A stretch of 64,000 nt of DNA from CAZZKG01 sp964654825 (GTDB lineage: Bacteria; Gemmatimonadota; CAZMKB01). The notes beneath the pieces were generated by a model. That model was not told where the DNA came from, made no database searches, and saw only the letters and a list, made by a program, of their open reading frames with translations. The position numbers were made by a program, and so were the translations under genes. Of the stretch, positions 1-10,400 are shown piece by piece. The first letter of the stretch is position 1. Each line of letters opens with the position of its first letter. The stretch covers positions 1 through 64,000 of the forward strand of contig CAZZKG010000015.1 in the NCBI GenBank assembly GCA_964654825.1. Reading direction: 5' to 3'.

Positions 1-54
1 CAGAGCAACTGACTCTTAATCAGTAGGTTGAAGGTTCGATTCCTTCACGGCGCA
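1..54 (+). tRNA. tRNA-Lys(CTT), 5' end cut by window
   Basis: Only the 3' two thirds is present, from the D-arm onward. The anticodon stem (8-12 with 20-24) encloses a 7-base loop reading C-T-CTT-A-A, so the anticodon is CTT (lysine). The T stem (30-34 with 42-46) encloses TTCGATT. The acceptor 3' strand is 47-53 with discriminator A54. CCA is not encoded; the next bases are CTA. Confidence 0.93.
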
Positions 55-135
55 CTATTTCACCCAATTCGTGATTATTACTGACAACTCGTAAAATCAG
101 GTATTTACGCAGAGGTACCCGACGGAGGTGATGTC

Positions 136-303
136 ATGCCGCTCGAAGACCGACTCCTGGAGATTCTTGCCTGCCCGAAATGCAAAGGGCAACTCGAATA
201 CGACACAGAAAACGAGAAACTCGTGTGTGAAAAGTGCAGGCTGAAATACCGAATCGAGAACGACATACCGGTGATGCTGATCGATGAAGCAGAAAGTTAT
301 TAA
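136..303 (+). CDS. Trm112/UPF0434-family zinc-ribbon protein
   Basis: A 55-residue protein that starts MPLEDRLLEILACPKCKG and has a second cysteine pair (CEKC), giving a C-x2-C ... C-x2-C zinc knuckle, and ends with the family-like IPVMLIDEA motif. The family (YcaR/Trm112) provides small partners or activators of methyltransferases and other enzymes. A clear GGAGGTG lies at 124-130, five bases before ATG. The 3' end overlaps the start of the PorU-like gene by 20 bases (284-303), which suggests translational coupling. In many bacteria this gene sits near lipid A or envelope genes; here it heads an envelope locus. Its exact partner cannot be told from sequence. Confidence 0.88.
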   Translation: MPLEDRLLEILACPKCKGQLEYDTENEKLVCEKCRLKYRIENDIPVMLIDEAESY

Positions 304-3300
304 ATATCTGATTGTTTCCCTCTTGCTGGTCGTGTGCTGGTCCCCGGAGGCACCGCCGTCCGTGGCGGCTCAGGATGATCTTCCGCCAGGCAGGAGGCTC
401 TCGCGGCCCATGGTGAAAGGGAAAGAGCCCGTCCGTGATGTGAAGAGGGAAGAGGCGGTTTTCACGCTGCTCGAGTCTTCAACGGAACGCATTCGAGTGC
501 GATTTCATCTTCCTCCCGCGGAGATCGAAAAGGACGCGGGCGGGGGGTTCTCGTCCATTGTCGCAGGTGGGGGGAACCCCGGCTCCGGCAGCACTCTGGA
601 TCCCGGATTCCCGGCTCTGCCGACCTTCACGACGCGGGTCGCGATACCGCCTGAGGCACAGGTCAGGGTGAGCTTCTCTCACGGACCCACCACAGATCTC
701 GGTCCCGAGCGGCTACTTCCCACACCACTGATCACGGGCAGGGACGAGATGGGTGTACCTCTCTATGACTTCAGCTACGCGGATTCTTTTCTGGTCGGTG
801 ATACGTATCCTGAGGTGCCGTACACGACCGACGGCCCCGGGTATCTCAGACGGCAGCGGGCTCTGAGTGTGACCGTGTACCCGTTCACCGTGAATCCTGA
901 GGACATGATGTGCTCATATTTCGGTGAGGCGACTATCGAGATCAGCCTGACGGGTGGAGCATCCTCCGGTGATTCTCCGGTAATCGGGAAAGACTACTTC
1001 AGTAATGTCTACCGGAAGGCCGTGATCAACCCCGATGATTCAGAGCGATGGCTCAAACGCCGCGAGCCGAGCGGCCCGAAACTCTCCGTTTTTAACACCG
1101 GTCTTGACTGGGTGAAGATCACCGTGAGAGAAGAGGGTATGTACCGGATCACCTACCATGATCTCTTCGAACTCGGTGTGGAGCCGGCGATGATCGATCC
1201 AACCGGTTTCCAGATGTTCTATCTCGGTGGCCTCGAGGTCCCCGAGGATGTGACGGTCGAGAGGCCGGAGCTGGAGGAAATCGCGGTCCGGGTATCGGAC
1301 GGCGGGGATGGTTCATTCGATTCCGGGGACATGATCATGTTCTACGGTCAGAGCCTATCCCGCTGGCTCGATGCAGATGAGTTCCACTCGCATCGCTATA
1401 CCGACGAGAACGCCTACTGGCTCACATGGGGTAATCCCGGCGCCGTCCCGTTGAGGATGGAAGTGGAAAATGTATCACCCGGAGGGACGGCGACACCTGT
1501 GTCAAGTGTGCGAAACCGTTCTCACTTCGAGCAGAACTCGGTGTACGCCTCCGACGAGGAGGAAGGGTATGCGAGTGTGCCCGATGACTGGATCTGGGAA
1601 GAGATTTCGGGGACCCCCGGCGTCGAGGAGGAGGCGAATTTCGAATTCAACATGACCGATCTCTCCGGGCAGGGGACCGATTCCATCAGGGTCGAAATCT
1701 ACGGCGTACCCAAATTCACCTCGCACAAAGTGTGGCTCTCGATAAACGGCAGGATGTTCGACGAGATACGGTTCTCGAGCAGATTCGCCTTCCGCACCGA
1801 CTGGATCCAGCTCCTCGCGAGTGATCTGAGAGAGGGGACGAACACTCTCACGGTCACCCTCCCGAAAGATGAGAGCTCCGTCGAGGAGGATGCTATTTAT
1901 TTCGGATGGTTCGAATTGAGCACGCTCAACTCTCTTGTGGGTCCGGGAAGCGGGTACGTGTTCGAAGGGAACACTGGTGGGGACGAATTCGAATACGATC
2001 TCACGGTCAGCAATCTGTCGAATCCTCTCCTCTATGCTATCAGCGACCCCTTTTCCCCCGTGGAACTCTCCGGTTTTTCGCTGGTAAACGACGATCTCCG
2101 CTTCGACGACACCGGCAGGACGCCGCCTGCGAGATACCTGGTACTCGACAGATCAAATCTGAAGCTCCCCACCTCCATTTCGCTCAAGACCGGCACAGAC
2201 CTCAGAGAAAACGGAAAAGGGGCCGATTACCTCATAATCACCCATCCGGACCTCCTCTCTCAGGCCCAGAGGCTTGCCGAGTTCCGCAGAGAAGAGAACG
2301 GCTTTATGGTGGAAGTGGTCACCACGAATGATCTTTATGAAGAGTTCAGCGGTGGTTTGAAAGATGTCACCGCCATCCGGGATTTCATCCTCTGGACGTA
2401 CGAGAACTGGAATCCCGCCCCGGCCTGGGTCGTTCTGTTCGGCGACGGGCACCTTGACTTCAAGGAGTACACAACCTTCGGAAAGAACAAACCGAACATG
2501 GTGCTGCCTCATGTCGACCGGGACCTTGCTATCGACGACTGGTTCGTCAGGCTCGATGCGGGAAATGACCCTGATATGTTCTACGGCAGATTGACAGTTC
2601 AGAACACGGAACAGGCGAAAGTGGCGGTTGACAAGATCATCAACTATGAACGCAATCCCGAGTACGGTCCGTGGAGATCGAGAGTCATCATCGTCGCTGA
2701 TGATTGTTTCAGAAACCGGAACTGCGAAACGCTTCCTCACACCAGACAGTCCGAAGAGGTGGACGCGCGCATATCCCCGGAATTCAAACGGGTGAAGATC
2801 TACCTGCTGGATTACCCGTACGATCCACCGGAAACGGGTCTGTACAAACCCGCTGCCGCGGCCCGGCTCATCGAAGAGTGGAACAGGGGTGCCATCCTGA
2901 TTAACTACGTCGGACACGGGAGCCATAACAGGTGGGCACACGAAAAAGTATTCTATGGTCCGTCCCACCTGTCACTCCTCAGAAACCGAACCCGTCTGCC
3001 GATCGTCATAGCCGCCTCCTGCAGCATCGGGCACTTCGACCACTTCCTCTATGACGGGATGGTCGAGGATCTCCTGGTGATGCCCGGCGGGGGAGCGATC
3101 GCGTCATTTGCAGCCACCCGGGTGACTTATTCTGATCCGAACGAAATGATCAACAACGCGTTCGTCGAGAATCTCTTCACCGATCCCAACACGAAACCGT
3201 ATCTCGGCGAGGCGGCCGTACTTGCCAAGATCGAAGTCGGCGGCGGCAATGCCAGCCGGTACACCCTCTTCGGTGACCCGGCGACCCGGCTCGCTTTCCC

Positions 3301-4360
3301 AGATCTTCCGGTCCAGACGCTCGAGGCCCCCGACTCGCTCGCTCCTCTGGGCACCGCCGGCTACACTGGTGAGGTCAGGCGGGACGGTGTGCGCGATGAT
3401 ACCTTCGATGGGTATGCTCAGGTCGACGTGTATTCCCCTCCGAGCAGGAAAGTGGCTGACGAGTGCGAATGTATCGCGACGAGTTACTGGGACACGGGGA
3501 GTCTTCTATTCTCCGGTGCCGTCCCCGTCAATTCCGGATCACTCGATGCGGCATTCGTCGTCCCCGGAAATATTCCGTCGAGTATCCCGGCGGATACACA
3601 GTACACGAAAAACAGTAAAATATATCTCTACGCATGGAGCGATTCGGACGACGCCTACGGCTCGGTTGATTCGATACCTCTCTCTCAAACGGCTGTTGCC
3701 ACCGGGGACACGAGCCCTCCCTCAATCAGTATCCTGCATATGGGCAGCATGCTCGAAGGAGGTGAGGAGATCCCCGAAGGTGCCCCGCTCAGCGTAACTC
3801 TCAGCGACCCGAGCGGCATAAACCTCACCGGTGCCCCGGGTTTCCAGATCCTCGCGGAGGTTGATGAGGGGAACACGTCCAGAGCGGACATCTCCGAATC
3901 CTTCAAATATGATGTCGGATCTCATACGACCGGGAGCATGGAGTTTTCGATACCGGAGATGCCTTCCGGCCCGCACATGATCACTTTCAGAGCCACCGAC
4001 AACGCCCTCAACACGGTTCGAGACGGTGTCAACCTGAACATCGTCCAGGAGAGTGTCCTGGCGATAGACAATGCTCTGCTTTACCCGAACCCTTTCGCTT
4101 CCGCGTGTGATATAACCTTTGACCTGAGTTCCTCTGCGATGGTCACCGTGAAAATATTTTCCACCGGCGGGAGATTGATCAAGACTCTCAAGCATGGTGG
4201 GAGCGCCGGATTTAATTCGATCAACTGGGATGGTACGGATCATAAAGGAGACAGAATTGCAAACGGGGCCTATCTTGTCAAGGTGATCGCGTCGTCCATC
4301 GCCTCTCAGGGTAATGAGGGCAGGGACGAAGCGATGCTGAAGGCACTGCTCGTGAAATAG
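284..4360 (+). CDS. porU: PorU-like C25 (gingipain-fold) peptidase/sortase of type IX secretion
   Basis: A 1358-residue exported protein. Residues 1-29 form a signal peptide ending near SVAAQ. After about 600 residues of N-terminal beta-rich region comes a C25 peptidase domain (about 647-1015). The expected catalytic pair is visible: His878 in NYVGHGSH and Cys913 in AASCSIGHFD, 35 residues apart, as in gingipains. The C-terminus (about 1275-1358) has the YPNPF...GGRLIKTL...GAYLVKV pattern of the FlgD-like / type A T9SS C-terminal domain. In Bacteroidota PorU is the surface sortase that removes such domains from T9SS cargo and attaches the anionic-LPS anchor. The next gene encodes a PorV-like barrel, the same pairing as in Porphyromonas. 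The alternative is that it is a secreted C25 protease substrate; length, the neighbour and the absence of an obvious propeptide favour PorU. Confidence 0.78.
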   Translation: MKQKVIKYLIVSLLLVVCWSPEAPPSVAAQDDLPPGRRLSRPMVKGKEPVRDVKREEAVFTLLESSTERIRVRFHLPPAEIEKDAGGGFSSIVAGGGNPGSGSTLDPGFPALPTFTTRVAIPPEAQVRVSFSHGPTTDLGPERLLPTPLITGRDEMGVPLYDFSYADSFLVGDTYPEVPYTTDGPGYLRRQRALSVTVYPFTVNPEDMMCSYFGEATIEISLTGGASSGDSPVIGKDYFSNVYRKAVINPDDSERWLKRREPSGPKLSVFNTGLDWVKITVREEGMYRITYHDLFELGVEPAMIDPTGFQMFYLGGLEVPEDVTVERPELEEIAVRVSDGGDGSFDSGDMIMFYGQSLSRWLDADEFHSHRYTDENAYWLTWGNPGAVPLRMEVENVSPGGTATPVSSVRNRSHFEQNSVYASDEEEGYASVPDDWIWEEISGTPGVEEEANFEFNMTDLSGQGTDSIRVEIYGVPKFTSHKVWLSINGRMFDEIRFSSRFAFRTDWIQLLASDLREGTNTLTVTLPKDESSVEEDAIYFGWFELSTLNSLVGPGSGYVFEGNTGGDEFEYDLTVSNLSNPLLYAISDPFSPVELSGFSLVNDDLRFDDTGRTPPARYLVLDRSNLKLPTSISLKTGTDLRENGKGADYLIITHPDLLSQAQRLAEFRREENGFMVEVVTTNDLYEEFSGGLKDVTAIRDFILWTYENWNPAPAWVVLFGDGHLDFKEYTTFGKNKPNMVLPHVDRDLAIDDWFVRLDAGNDPDMFYGRLTVQNTEQAKVAVDKIINYERNPEYGPWRSRVIIVADDCFRNRNCETLPHTRQSEEVDARISPEFKRVKIYLLDYPYDPPETGLYKPAAAARLIEEWNRGAILINYVGHGSHNRWAHEKVFYGPSHLSLLRNRTRLPIVIAASCSIGHFDHFLYDGMVEDLLVMPGGGAIASFAATRVTYSDPNEMINNAFVENLFTDPNTKPYLGEAAVLAKIEVGGGNASRYTLFGDPATRLAFPDLPVQTLEAPDSLAPLGTAGYTGEVRRDGVRDDTFDGYAQVDVYSPPSRKVADECECIATSYWDTGSLLFSGAVPVNSGSLDAAFVVPGNIPSSIPADTQYTKNSKIYLYAWSDSDDAYGSVDSIPLSQTAVATGDTSPPSISILHMGSMLEGGEEIPEGAPLSVTLSDPSGINLTGAPGFQILAEVDEGNTSRADISESFKYDVGSHTTGSMEFSIPEMPSGPHMITFRATDNALNTVRDGVNLNIVQESVLAIDNALLYPNPFASACDITFDLSSSAMVTVKIFSTGGRLIKTLKHGGSAGFNSINWDGTDHKGDRIANGAYLVKVIASSIASQGNEGRDEAMLKALLVK

Positions 4361-4394
4361 AAGAAGGATCAGAAAACAAAAGAGGAGAAACACG

Positions 4395-5408
4395 ATGAAG
4401 AAATCTCTTTCACTCTCTGTTGTCGTTTTCGCACTGGGATTCCTGTCCGCCGGCAGCGCCGTCGAGCTCTGCGCCCAGGCGGGCGCCGGTGCGGATTTTC
4501 TCACTTATCCGATGGGGGCGAGAGCCGTCGGCATGGGCAGAGCTTACACCGGTGTTGCGAATGACATACAGGCGTCCTCCTGGAACCCTGCGGGATTTGC
4601 CCTCCTCGAGAAACGCGAAGTGGCCTATTCGCGACTCAATTCCTTCAGTTTCCAGGTGCTCGACAAGGATGACAGTATCAACAACAACCTGATATCCGTG
4701 GGGTTCCCCACCGAACTGTACGGTGCCTTCGGATTTTCCATAGAGATCCAGGATTTCGGGCAGACCGTCATAACCCGGGACACTCCTGATCCGATAAACA
4801 TCGTCAACGACAATGCGATGATCTTCTATGGATTCTATGCGACTTCGATCACTGACAAGATCGACGCGGGGATCGATTACAAGTTCGTGAATGTCGATTT
4901 CGGATCCATGGACGAGAGGGCAACCACCTCCGCCATCGATCTCGGTGTTCTCTACCGCCCGCTCCGCAGCGTTCCCCTGCAGGTAGGGGCCTCCTACCGC
5001 AACCTTGGATTTGCCATGCAGTACAAAGATGCCGAACAGAAAGACCCTCTGCCGAGAAGGCTGCGGGTCGGAGCCGGCTACGATGTGCTGCAGCACCTCC
5101 TCGGCTCAGATATCCTCAGTCTCCTCGTTGCAGGGGACATCGAAATGTGGAGGTCGAAGATAGTGGACGAGAATGACAAGGTGACGAGCAGGCCCATCGA
5201 GAGCAGTCAGTACTTCGGGACGGAGTTCTCATATTCGGGAATCCTTTTCCTCAGGTTCGGCTATATCAGGGAAAAGCTGTTCGAAACAGTAGGGCCCGCA
5301 TACGGGATCGGGCTCAATTACAAAGGGATACGATTCGATATCGCACAGGAACTTGGAGTGAGTGATCTCGGTGACGAGACCCACTTCACTGCAGGCCTGA
5401 GTTTCTGA
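4395..5408 (+). CDS. porV: PorV/PorQ-family outer-membrane beta-barrel protein
   Basis: A 337-residue exported protein with a signal peptide (1 to about 27, ending near ELCAQA) and the diagnostic N-terminal block YPMGARAVGMGRAYTG...WNPAGFALLE shared by PorV, PorQ and FadL-like UPF0164 proteins. The rest alternates short hydrophobic strands and turns and ends in an aromatic residue (HFTAGLSF), as beta-barrels do. In T9SS, PorV carries cargo from the translocon to the PorU sortase. It lies 34 bases after the PorU-like gene, behind AGAGGAG, which supports the PorV rather than the PorQ assignment. Proteins of this fold also occur outside T9SS, so function is inferred from context. Confidence 0.8.
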   Translation: MKKSLSLSVVVFALGFLSAGSAVELCAQAGAGADFLTYPMGARAVGMGRAYTGVANDIQASSWNPAGFALLEKREVAYSRLNSFSFQVLDKDDSINNNLISVGFPTELYGAFGFSIEIQDFGQTVITRDTPDPINIVNDNAMIFYGFYATSITDKIDAGIDYKFVNVDFGSMDERATTSAIDLGVLYRPLRSVPLQVGASYRNLGFAMQYKDAEQKDPLPRRLRVGAGYDVLQHLLGSDILSLLVAGDIEMWRSKIVDENDKVTSRPIESSQYFGTEFSYSGILFLRFGYIREKLFETVGPAYGIGLNYKGIRFDIAQELGVSDLGDETHFTAGLSF

Positions 5409-5442
5409 TACGGAAAACAAGAGCAGTATAAAGGAGTTGATC

Positions 5443-6510
5443 ATGGCAAACCGGTTTTCTCTTCTCCTGTTTATTTTCCTTCCGATTTTCTGCCTGGGGA
5501 CCGCACGTGCGTCGGAACACGTGGTCTGGCCTCCCGGTATCACGAATCTCGAAGATCACCGGATCTTTGGACAGTCACTTTACAATCTGGAACAGACCGG
5601 TGCGGTCGATCAAAGTAGTGATTCTCTCCTCAGACCGGCTCAGGAAGCTCAGGAAGATATCGAGACTGCGACTGAACCCGGCGCACAGGATCTCATTCCC
5701 ATCCCGGTGTACAAACCCGTCCTTCTCTCAGCTCTCTTGCCCGGCTCCGGACAGCTGTACAGAGGCCAGCGGCGCGGGTTCGCCTATGTTGCGGCGGAGA
5801 TCGTCAGTGTCACTGCCTGGGCTTTCTTCAAGAACGAGGGGAACAACAACCGAGATGAGTACATCGACTTTGCACGGGTGAATGCCAGAGAAACCCTTGC
5901 CGCTAATGATCCCTGGTACAATGTGATTCAGGACAGGATCAATCCGAATCTTCAGGGAGACTGGGACTACTATGAGCACATGCGTAACTACCGGAGGAGC
6001 GGCAGGTACGACAGGGATCTGAATAACGATTACACACTCACCGGGAACCTGCGTGACCTCGACCCGGAAACCGAATACACCGATTCTTTCAACAACCGCC
6101 AGTGGGGAATTGCGCGTATCAACTATTTCGAGTCCGACCCGGAGAATCCCGACGCGCTCGTGGGTACGAGTGCTGACACGGTTGCAGCAAAAGAATTCTA
6201 CGCCGCTACCGCCACGTCCTTCGACATGGCGTGGGACTGGGGGACTCCGGAGCAGAACCCTCTCAGCACCGTGAACTGGAACCAGTACAAAGATATCATC
6301 CACGACGCGAACACCGCGTTTCGGAGAGCAAGCTTTTCTCTCGGGTTGCTGCTCGCCAACCATGTTATCAGTACCATTGATTCGTACATATCGGTCAGGA
6401 CCTATAACTCCAGGCTGGGAGGAAAAGATGGTCTCGGTATCTTTCTCTCACCTGACGGCGCCGATCAATCAGGCCCCAGGGCCAGGTTCGAAGTCGTGAG
6501 GAGGTTCTGA
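5443..6510 (+). CDS. DUF5683-like exported membrane protein
   Basis: A 355-residue protein. ATG at 5443 is chosen because AAGGAG (5431-5436) lies 6 bases upstream; an in-frame TTG at 5437 abuts the Shine-Dalgarno and is unlikely. A signal peptide is followed by a low-complexity acidic stretch, then the motif LLSALLPGSGQLYRGQRRGF, typical of DUF5683 and related small membrane domains. One or two hydrophobic segments follow. A long charged region (about 125-265) rich in Asp, Asn, Tyr and Arg separates this from a second hydrophobic helix near residue 295 (FSLGLLLANHVISTIDSYI). Function is unknown. It lies in the PorU/PorV run with short gaps on both sides, so an envelope-assembly role is an inference from position. 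Confidence 0.72.
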   Translation: MANRFSLLLFIFLPIFCLGTARASEHVVWPPGITNLEDHRIFGQSLYNLEQTGAVDQSSDSLLRPAQEAQEDIETATEPGAQDLIPIPVYKPVLLSALLPGSGQLYRGQRRGFAYVAAEIVSVTAWAFFKNEGNNNRDEYIDFARVNARETLAANDPWYNVIQDRINPNLQGDWDYYEHMRNYRRSGRYDRDLNNDYTLTGNLRDLDPETEYTDSFNNRQWGIARINYFESDPENPDALVGTSADTVAAKEFYAATATSFDMAWDWGTPEQNPLSTVNWNQYKDIIHDANTAFRRASFSLGLLLANHVISTIDSYISVRTYNSRLGGKDGLGIFLSPDGADQSGPRARFEVVRRF

Positions 6511-6516
6511 CACGGG

Positions 6517-7422
6517 ATGAGAACCTCGTGGTATAAATGGCTCCACTTCATGTTCACCCCGATCGTACCCGCTGTGTCTTTTTGTCTCCTCTCTACCGCT
6601 CTACCGGCGAACGCGCTCGAGATCGTGAAAATCCGGGAACTCGTCAACACCCGGGACCACGGGGTACTGAGCCCGGCTGCTCTGTCCCCGCTGGGCAGGG
6701 AGGGTATCCTCGTAACCGATGCGGCCGGGAGGTCTCTCTTCTGCTTCGACTACGAAGGGCTTCTGAAGTGGAAAACAGACGGAACCGAAACAGGGGAACC
6801 CGGTTTTCTCTCTCCGGGTGCGATAGCATCTACCCGGGGGCTCTCAATATTCGTGCTCGACAGAGGCCTGAGGAAAGTTCTGCGTTTCGACAGGAGAGGT
6901 GCTTTCTCCGGCTACCTTGTTAATGAAACGCTGTCCGACCCCGCGTGCCTCGCACAGGGAGACGGCGGAGAGCTCTACATCTATGACTCGCTCTCCTGGA
7001 AGCTCCTGTGTGTGGAACCCGACGGTTCACTCAGGTGGAGAGTGAATCCGTGGAAACTGAAAGGCGGGGTGTCATCCATCAGGCTCGCCGGGGGAGAGAT
7101 CCACCTGCTCGTTCGCGAGTCCGGCACCATCTATTCCTACGGAAAATTTGGTGAATACATAAGAGACATACACATAACGGCTCCTGAGGGTGGGGGCGCA
7201 ATCGATCCCGCTTCTTTCTGGCTGGACCGGGAAGGATACCTGTATGTGTGTGCGAAGAGGGGTTCTCTGATAGTCTACGACACTCTTCTGAATCCGATTA
7301 TGAACCTCGACACGATCCACGGTAAAAAACTCGAAGGGCCTTGTGACATGTTCGGGTCGGGGAAGACCCTGTATCTCCTGGACTGCGGGAACGGGCTTAT
7401 TTATGAGATTTCTCTGAGATGA
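6517..7422 (+). CDS. Exported NHL/beta-propeller-like protein
   Basis: A 301-residue protein with a signal peptide ending near ALPANA. The mature part has about five to six repeats of roughly 40 residues of the kind LFCFDYEGLLKWKTDG, VLRFDRRGAFSGYLV, LLCVEPDGSLRWRV, IYSYGKFGEYIRDI and LIVYDTLLNPIMNL. These are blades of a six-bladed NHL or PQQ-like propeller. No catalytic residues are evident; such proteins usually bind protein or glycan partners. It begins 6 bases after the DUF5683-like gene with a weak ribosome-binding site, so it is almost certainly in the same transcript. Partner and role are unknown. Confidence 0.65.
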   Translation: MRTSWYKWLHFMFTPIVPAVSFCLLSTALPANALEIVKIRELVNTRDHGVLSPAALSPLGREGILVTDAAGRSLFCFDYEGLLKWKTDGTETGEPGFLSPGAIASTRGLSIFVLDRGLRKVLRFDRRGAFSGYLVNETLSDPACLAQGDGGELYIYDSLSWKLLCVEPDGSLRWRVNPWKLKGGVSSIRLAGGEIHLLVRESGTIYSYGKFGEYIRDIHITAPEGGGAIDPASFWLDREGYLYVCAKRGSLIVYDTLLNPIMNLDTIHGKKLEGPCDMFGSGKTLYLLDCGNGLIYEISLR

Positions 7423-7452
7423 GATGTCTCTTGTCCGGAGAAGAAATGAACC

Positions 7453-10400
7453 ATGCGTTCACGTTATCATCATCTGCCGAAGATCCGCTTCTTCCTCTTC
7501 ACACTATCTCTCTGTCTTTTCCTTACAGAAGCGGACGACCTCTCAGCCCTACAGGAGAGGCTGAGGTTCATATCCGGGGAAACCAGCTATGAGCTGGGAG
7601 CGAGACCCCTTCGGGAGGGGAGCGTCAGCGTACGGGTCGGTGACTCTGATCTCTCGGTGGGCGAAGACTATGAAGTCAATCACTTCACCGGAACAGTGCG
7701 GTTTCTCCGATCATTCTCACCAGGCACCATATTCCTCGTAACTTTTGAGATGGCAGGTTCCCCGTTCTTGAGCTATTCTCTCGCCGAGGTACTGCCGGTT
7801 CTTCCTGCTGATTCCCTCCCTGCGTACGATGACACTGCGAACTTTCGTGAGGTTCGAACAAATCGCGGGAAGAAGGAAAAAAGCAGGGGACTCTTCGACC
7901 TCCCCTCGAGCAATCTGAAAATTGCCGGCGAAAAAGTACTGTCGATGGAAGTCTCGGCCGACCGGGGGGCCGTGCTATCCCAGTCGCTCGATCTCAGTGT
8001 GGGAGGAAACATCACCGAAGGTACCGATCTCAGAGTCTACCTGAGCGACAGCGCCATGCCTGTCGAGGCCGACGGTTCTTCGAAAGAGGTGAGGGAACTC
8101 GATAAAGTGTCGGTCAGTGTGACAGGCAGAAATGCCGCAGCAACGGTGGGCGCGTATTCATTCGAACTGGATGGATATGAGCTCACACAGGTGAAGAAGA
8201 ACCTCGAAGGGTTCTCGAGTAACATACGGGGAAATGGATTCACGATAGGAGGAGCAGGGGCCGTATCGGGCGGCGAGTTCACCGTGGACTCGTTTCAGGG
8301 AGTCGAGGGAAAACAGGGGCCGTACTTCCTGAAAGACTCGAGTGGAAGAAGCGGTATCGTCATCATTGCCGGATCCGAGAAGGTGTATCTCGACGGACGA
8401 CTCCTCGAGAGAGGAGCCCGCGGTGATTACATTGTCAATTACAACGAAGGGAACATCACCTTCACCGATCGGAACATGATCACTTCCTACTCCCGCCTCG
8501 ATGTCGAGTTCGAATACGCAAACTCCACCTACAGGAAATCCTTCGTCGCGACCGACGGATCGATAAATCTCGGGGACAGATCGCTGGTGAGAGGTTTCAT
8601 AATGCGGGAACACGACATGGAAGGCAGCCCCGTCAGCGGGGAGTTCTCGGAAAACGAGCTGGCACAGCTCGCTTCATATGAGGGGGAGGGAGAGATTCTG
8701 CTCTCAGGGGGACGATACGTCGGGGAGGGAGAAGGCGACTACAGGCTGCGAGATGCCGAAAGTGACGAAGAAGAGGATCACTTCGAATACGTTGGTGCCG
8801 GAAAGGGCGATTATCAGGTGACATTCACCCGTGTCCAACAGGGTGAGGGGGATTACGGTCTCGATCCCGGCACGACACAGTTCGTGTATTTCGGCGAGGG
8901 CCAGGGGGACTACCTTGCGGCGAGAAAGGTGCGTCCGCCGACGAGCAGGGTCACCAGCGGAGCTGCGTTCCGCTACGAGGAAGAAGGCCGGTTCTCACTC
9001 GGCGGTGAAGGATTTCTCTCCGCCATCGATCACAATACGTTCTCGAGCGGGGCGAGCCGTCAGGAGGCGATGGCGTTCGACCTCGGTGGAAGCCTCGAGG
9101 ACAGAGAACTGAGCGTGGGAAACAGAGGACTCGGTACGTACTCCCTGGGTCTGAAACAACGGTATCTCGGAAACGGATTCGAGGTTTCGGGAAGGCTCTA
9201 CGAAGCCGATTTCTCACGGCACTGGGGTGTTTCGACGGGCTACGAAGGATCGGGAGAAAGTACCAGCGAGGCCAGCATCGGATACTCTCTGGCGGATCTC
9301 TTCGATGTGTCGACACAGCTCGGTTTTCTCGAGAGAGGTAATGGTGAAGGATCGCGGAGGAGGGAGATTCGTGCGGGGCTCTCCCCGTTCGCAGGTACAA
9401 AGGTCGGACTCGTGAGGGAATCCGCCGTGTTTACCGCAATGACCCCGAACTCGCTGCTCGCCGATGGCCGTGTGAGCAGAACGAAGACTTCTGCCGAGAA
9501 GAAGTTCGGCAGGTGGCTCACGTCCTTCCAGAGCGAGAACGAAACGAGAATCGAGCCCACGGGGTCGGGTGCAGCTGATGAAGGAAAGAAAAGGGACACC
9601 ATGCGAGCAACGATGAGGGGTGACATCGGCAAAAGCATCGGTCTTTCCGTTTCCGCGATGCGTGAGTCCGGTGAGCAGCGTACGGCCGGGGCCTGGCGGG
9701 ACTGGATGAAAGCAGGTGAGGGAGATCTGGAACTGAACTACCGTCCGGGAACTTCCTCGAGCTTCAACACTCATCTGGCCCACCGCCTGACGAGGTTCAC
9801 CGGTACGGAGAACGGAGTCTTCGGTACAACGATCGGCCGGCTCGAGTACTACAACTTCCCCGCGTCCGGGAACCACCGGACCCACGTGAGTTATGAACTC
9901 ACTAACACCTCACGCGTCAAGAACAAAGTCACATTCCTTCCCGAGAGGAGTGAGTCGGAAGGTGAGTATCTCGAAGACGGTACCTATGTGGGCAGGGAGG
10001 AAGGCACACATCGCAAGGAAGTACTCAGTGAGTCGGATGTCGGGGAGAGAATCGTAAAAGTTTCTCTGAGTGGAGTGCAGACCACCGACCTTAGTATGTT
10101 CCTTCCGGTATCGAACTCATTGTCGAGTCTCAATCTCACCTCGACCTTTCACCTCGTCGAGGAAAACAACGCTCTCGCAGACCGGGGGCTGTATACATTT
10201 ACTTCTGCAGACAGGTTTTCTGAAGATCACAGCGTGTACAGTGAGAACAACCTGAGGGAGGAACTCGAGGCCCGCTGGAACGAAAAAGGACTGTCACTGA
10301 AAATCGAGTACATCCTGAATCATGTTCTGGATAATCGGTACGAAAATCTGATGAGCGGGAACAGACTCGAGAGTGCCACGCTGTTCGTGAAATCACGATC

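Noticed and set aside
2153..2968. A 271-codon minus-strand open frame inside the PorU-like gene
   Set aside because: Opposite the C25 catalytic domain; composition is that of an antisense shadow.
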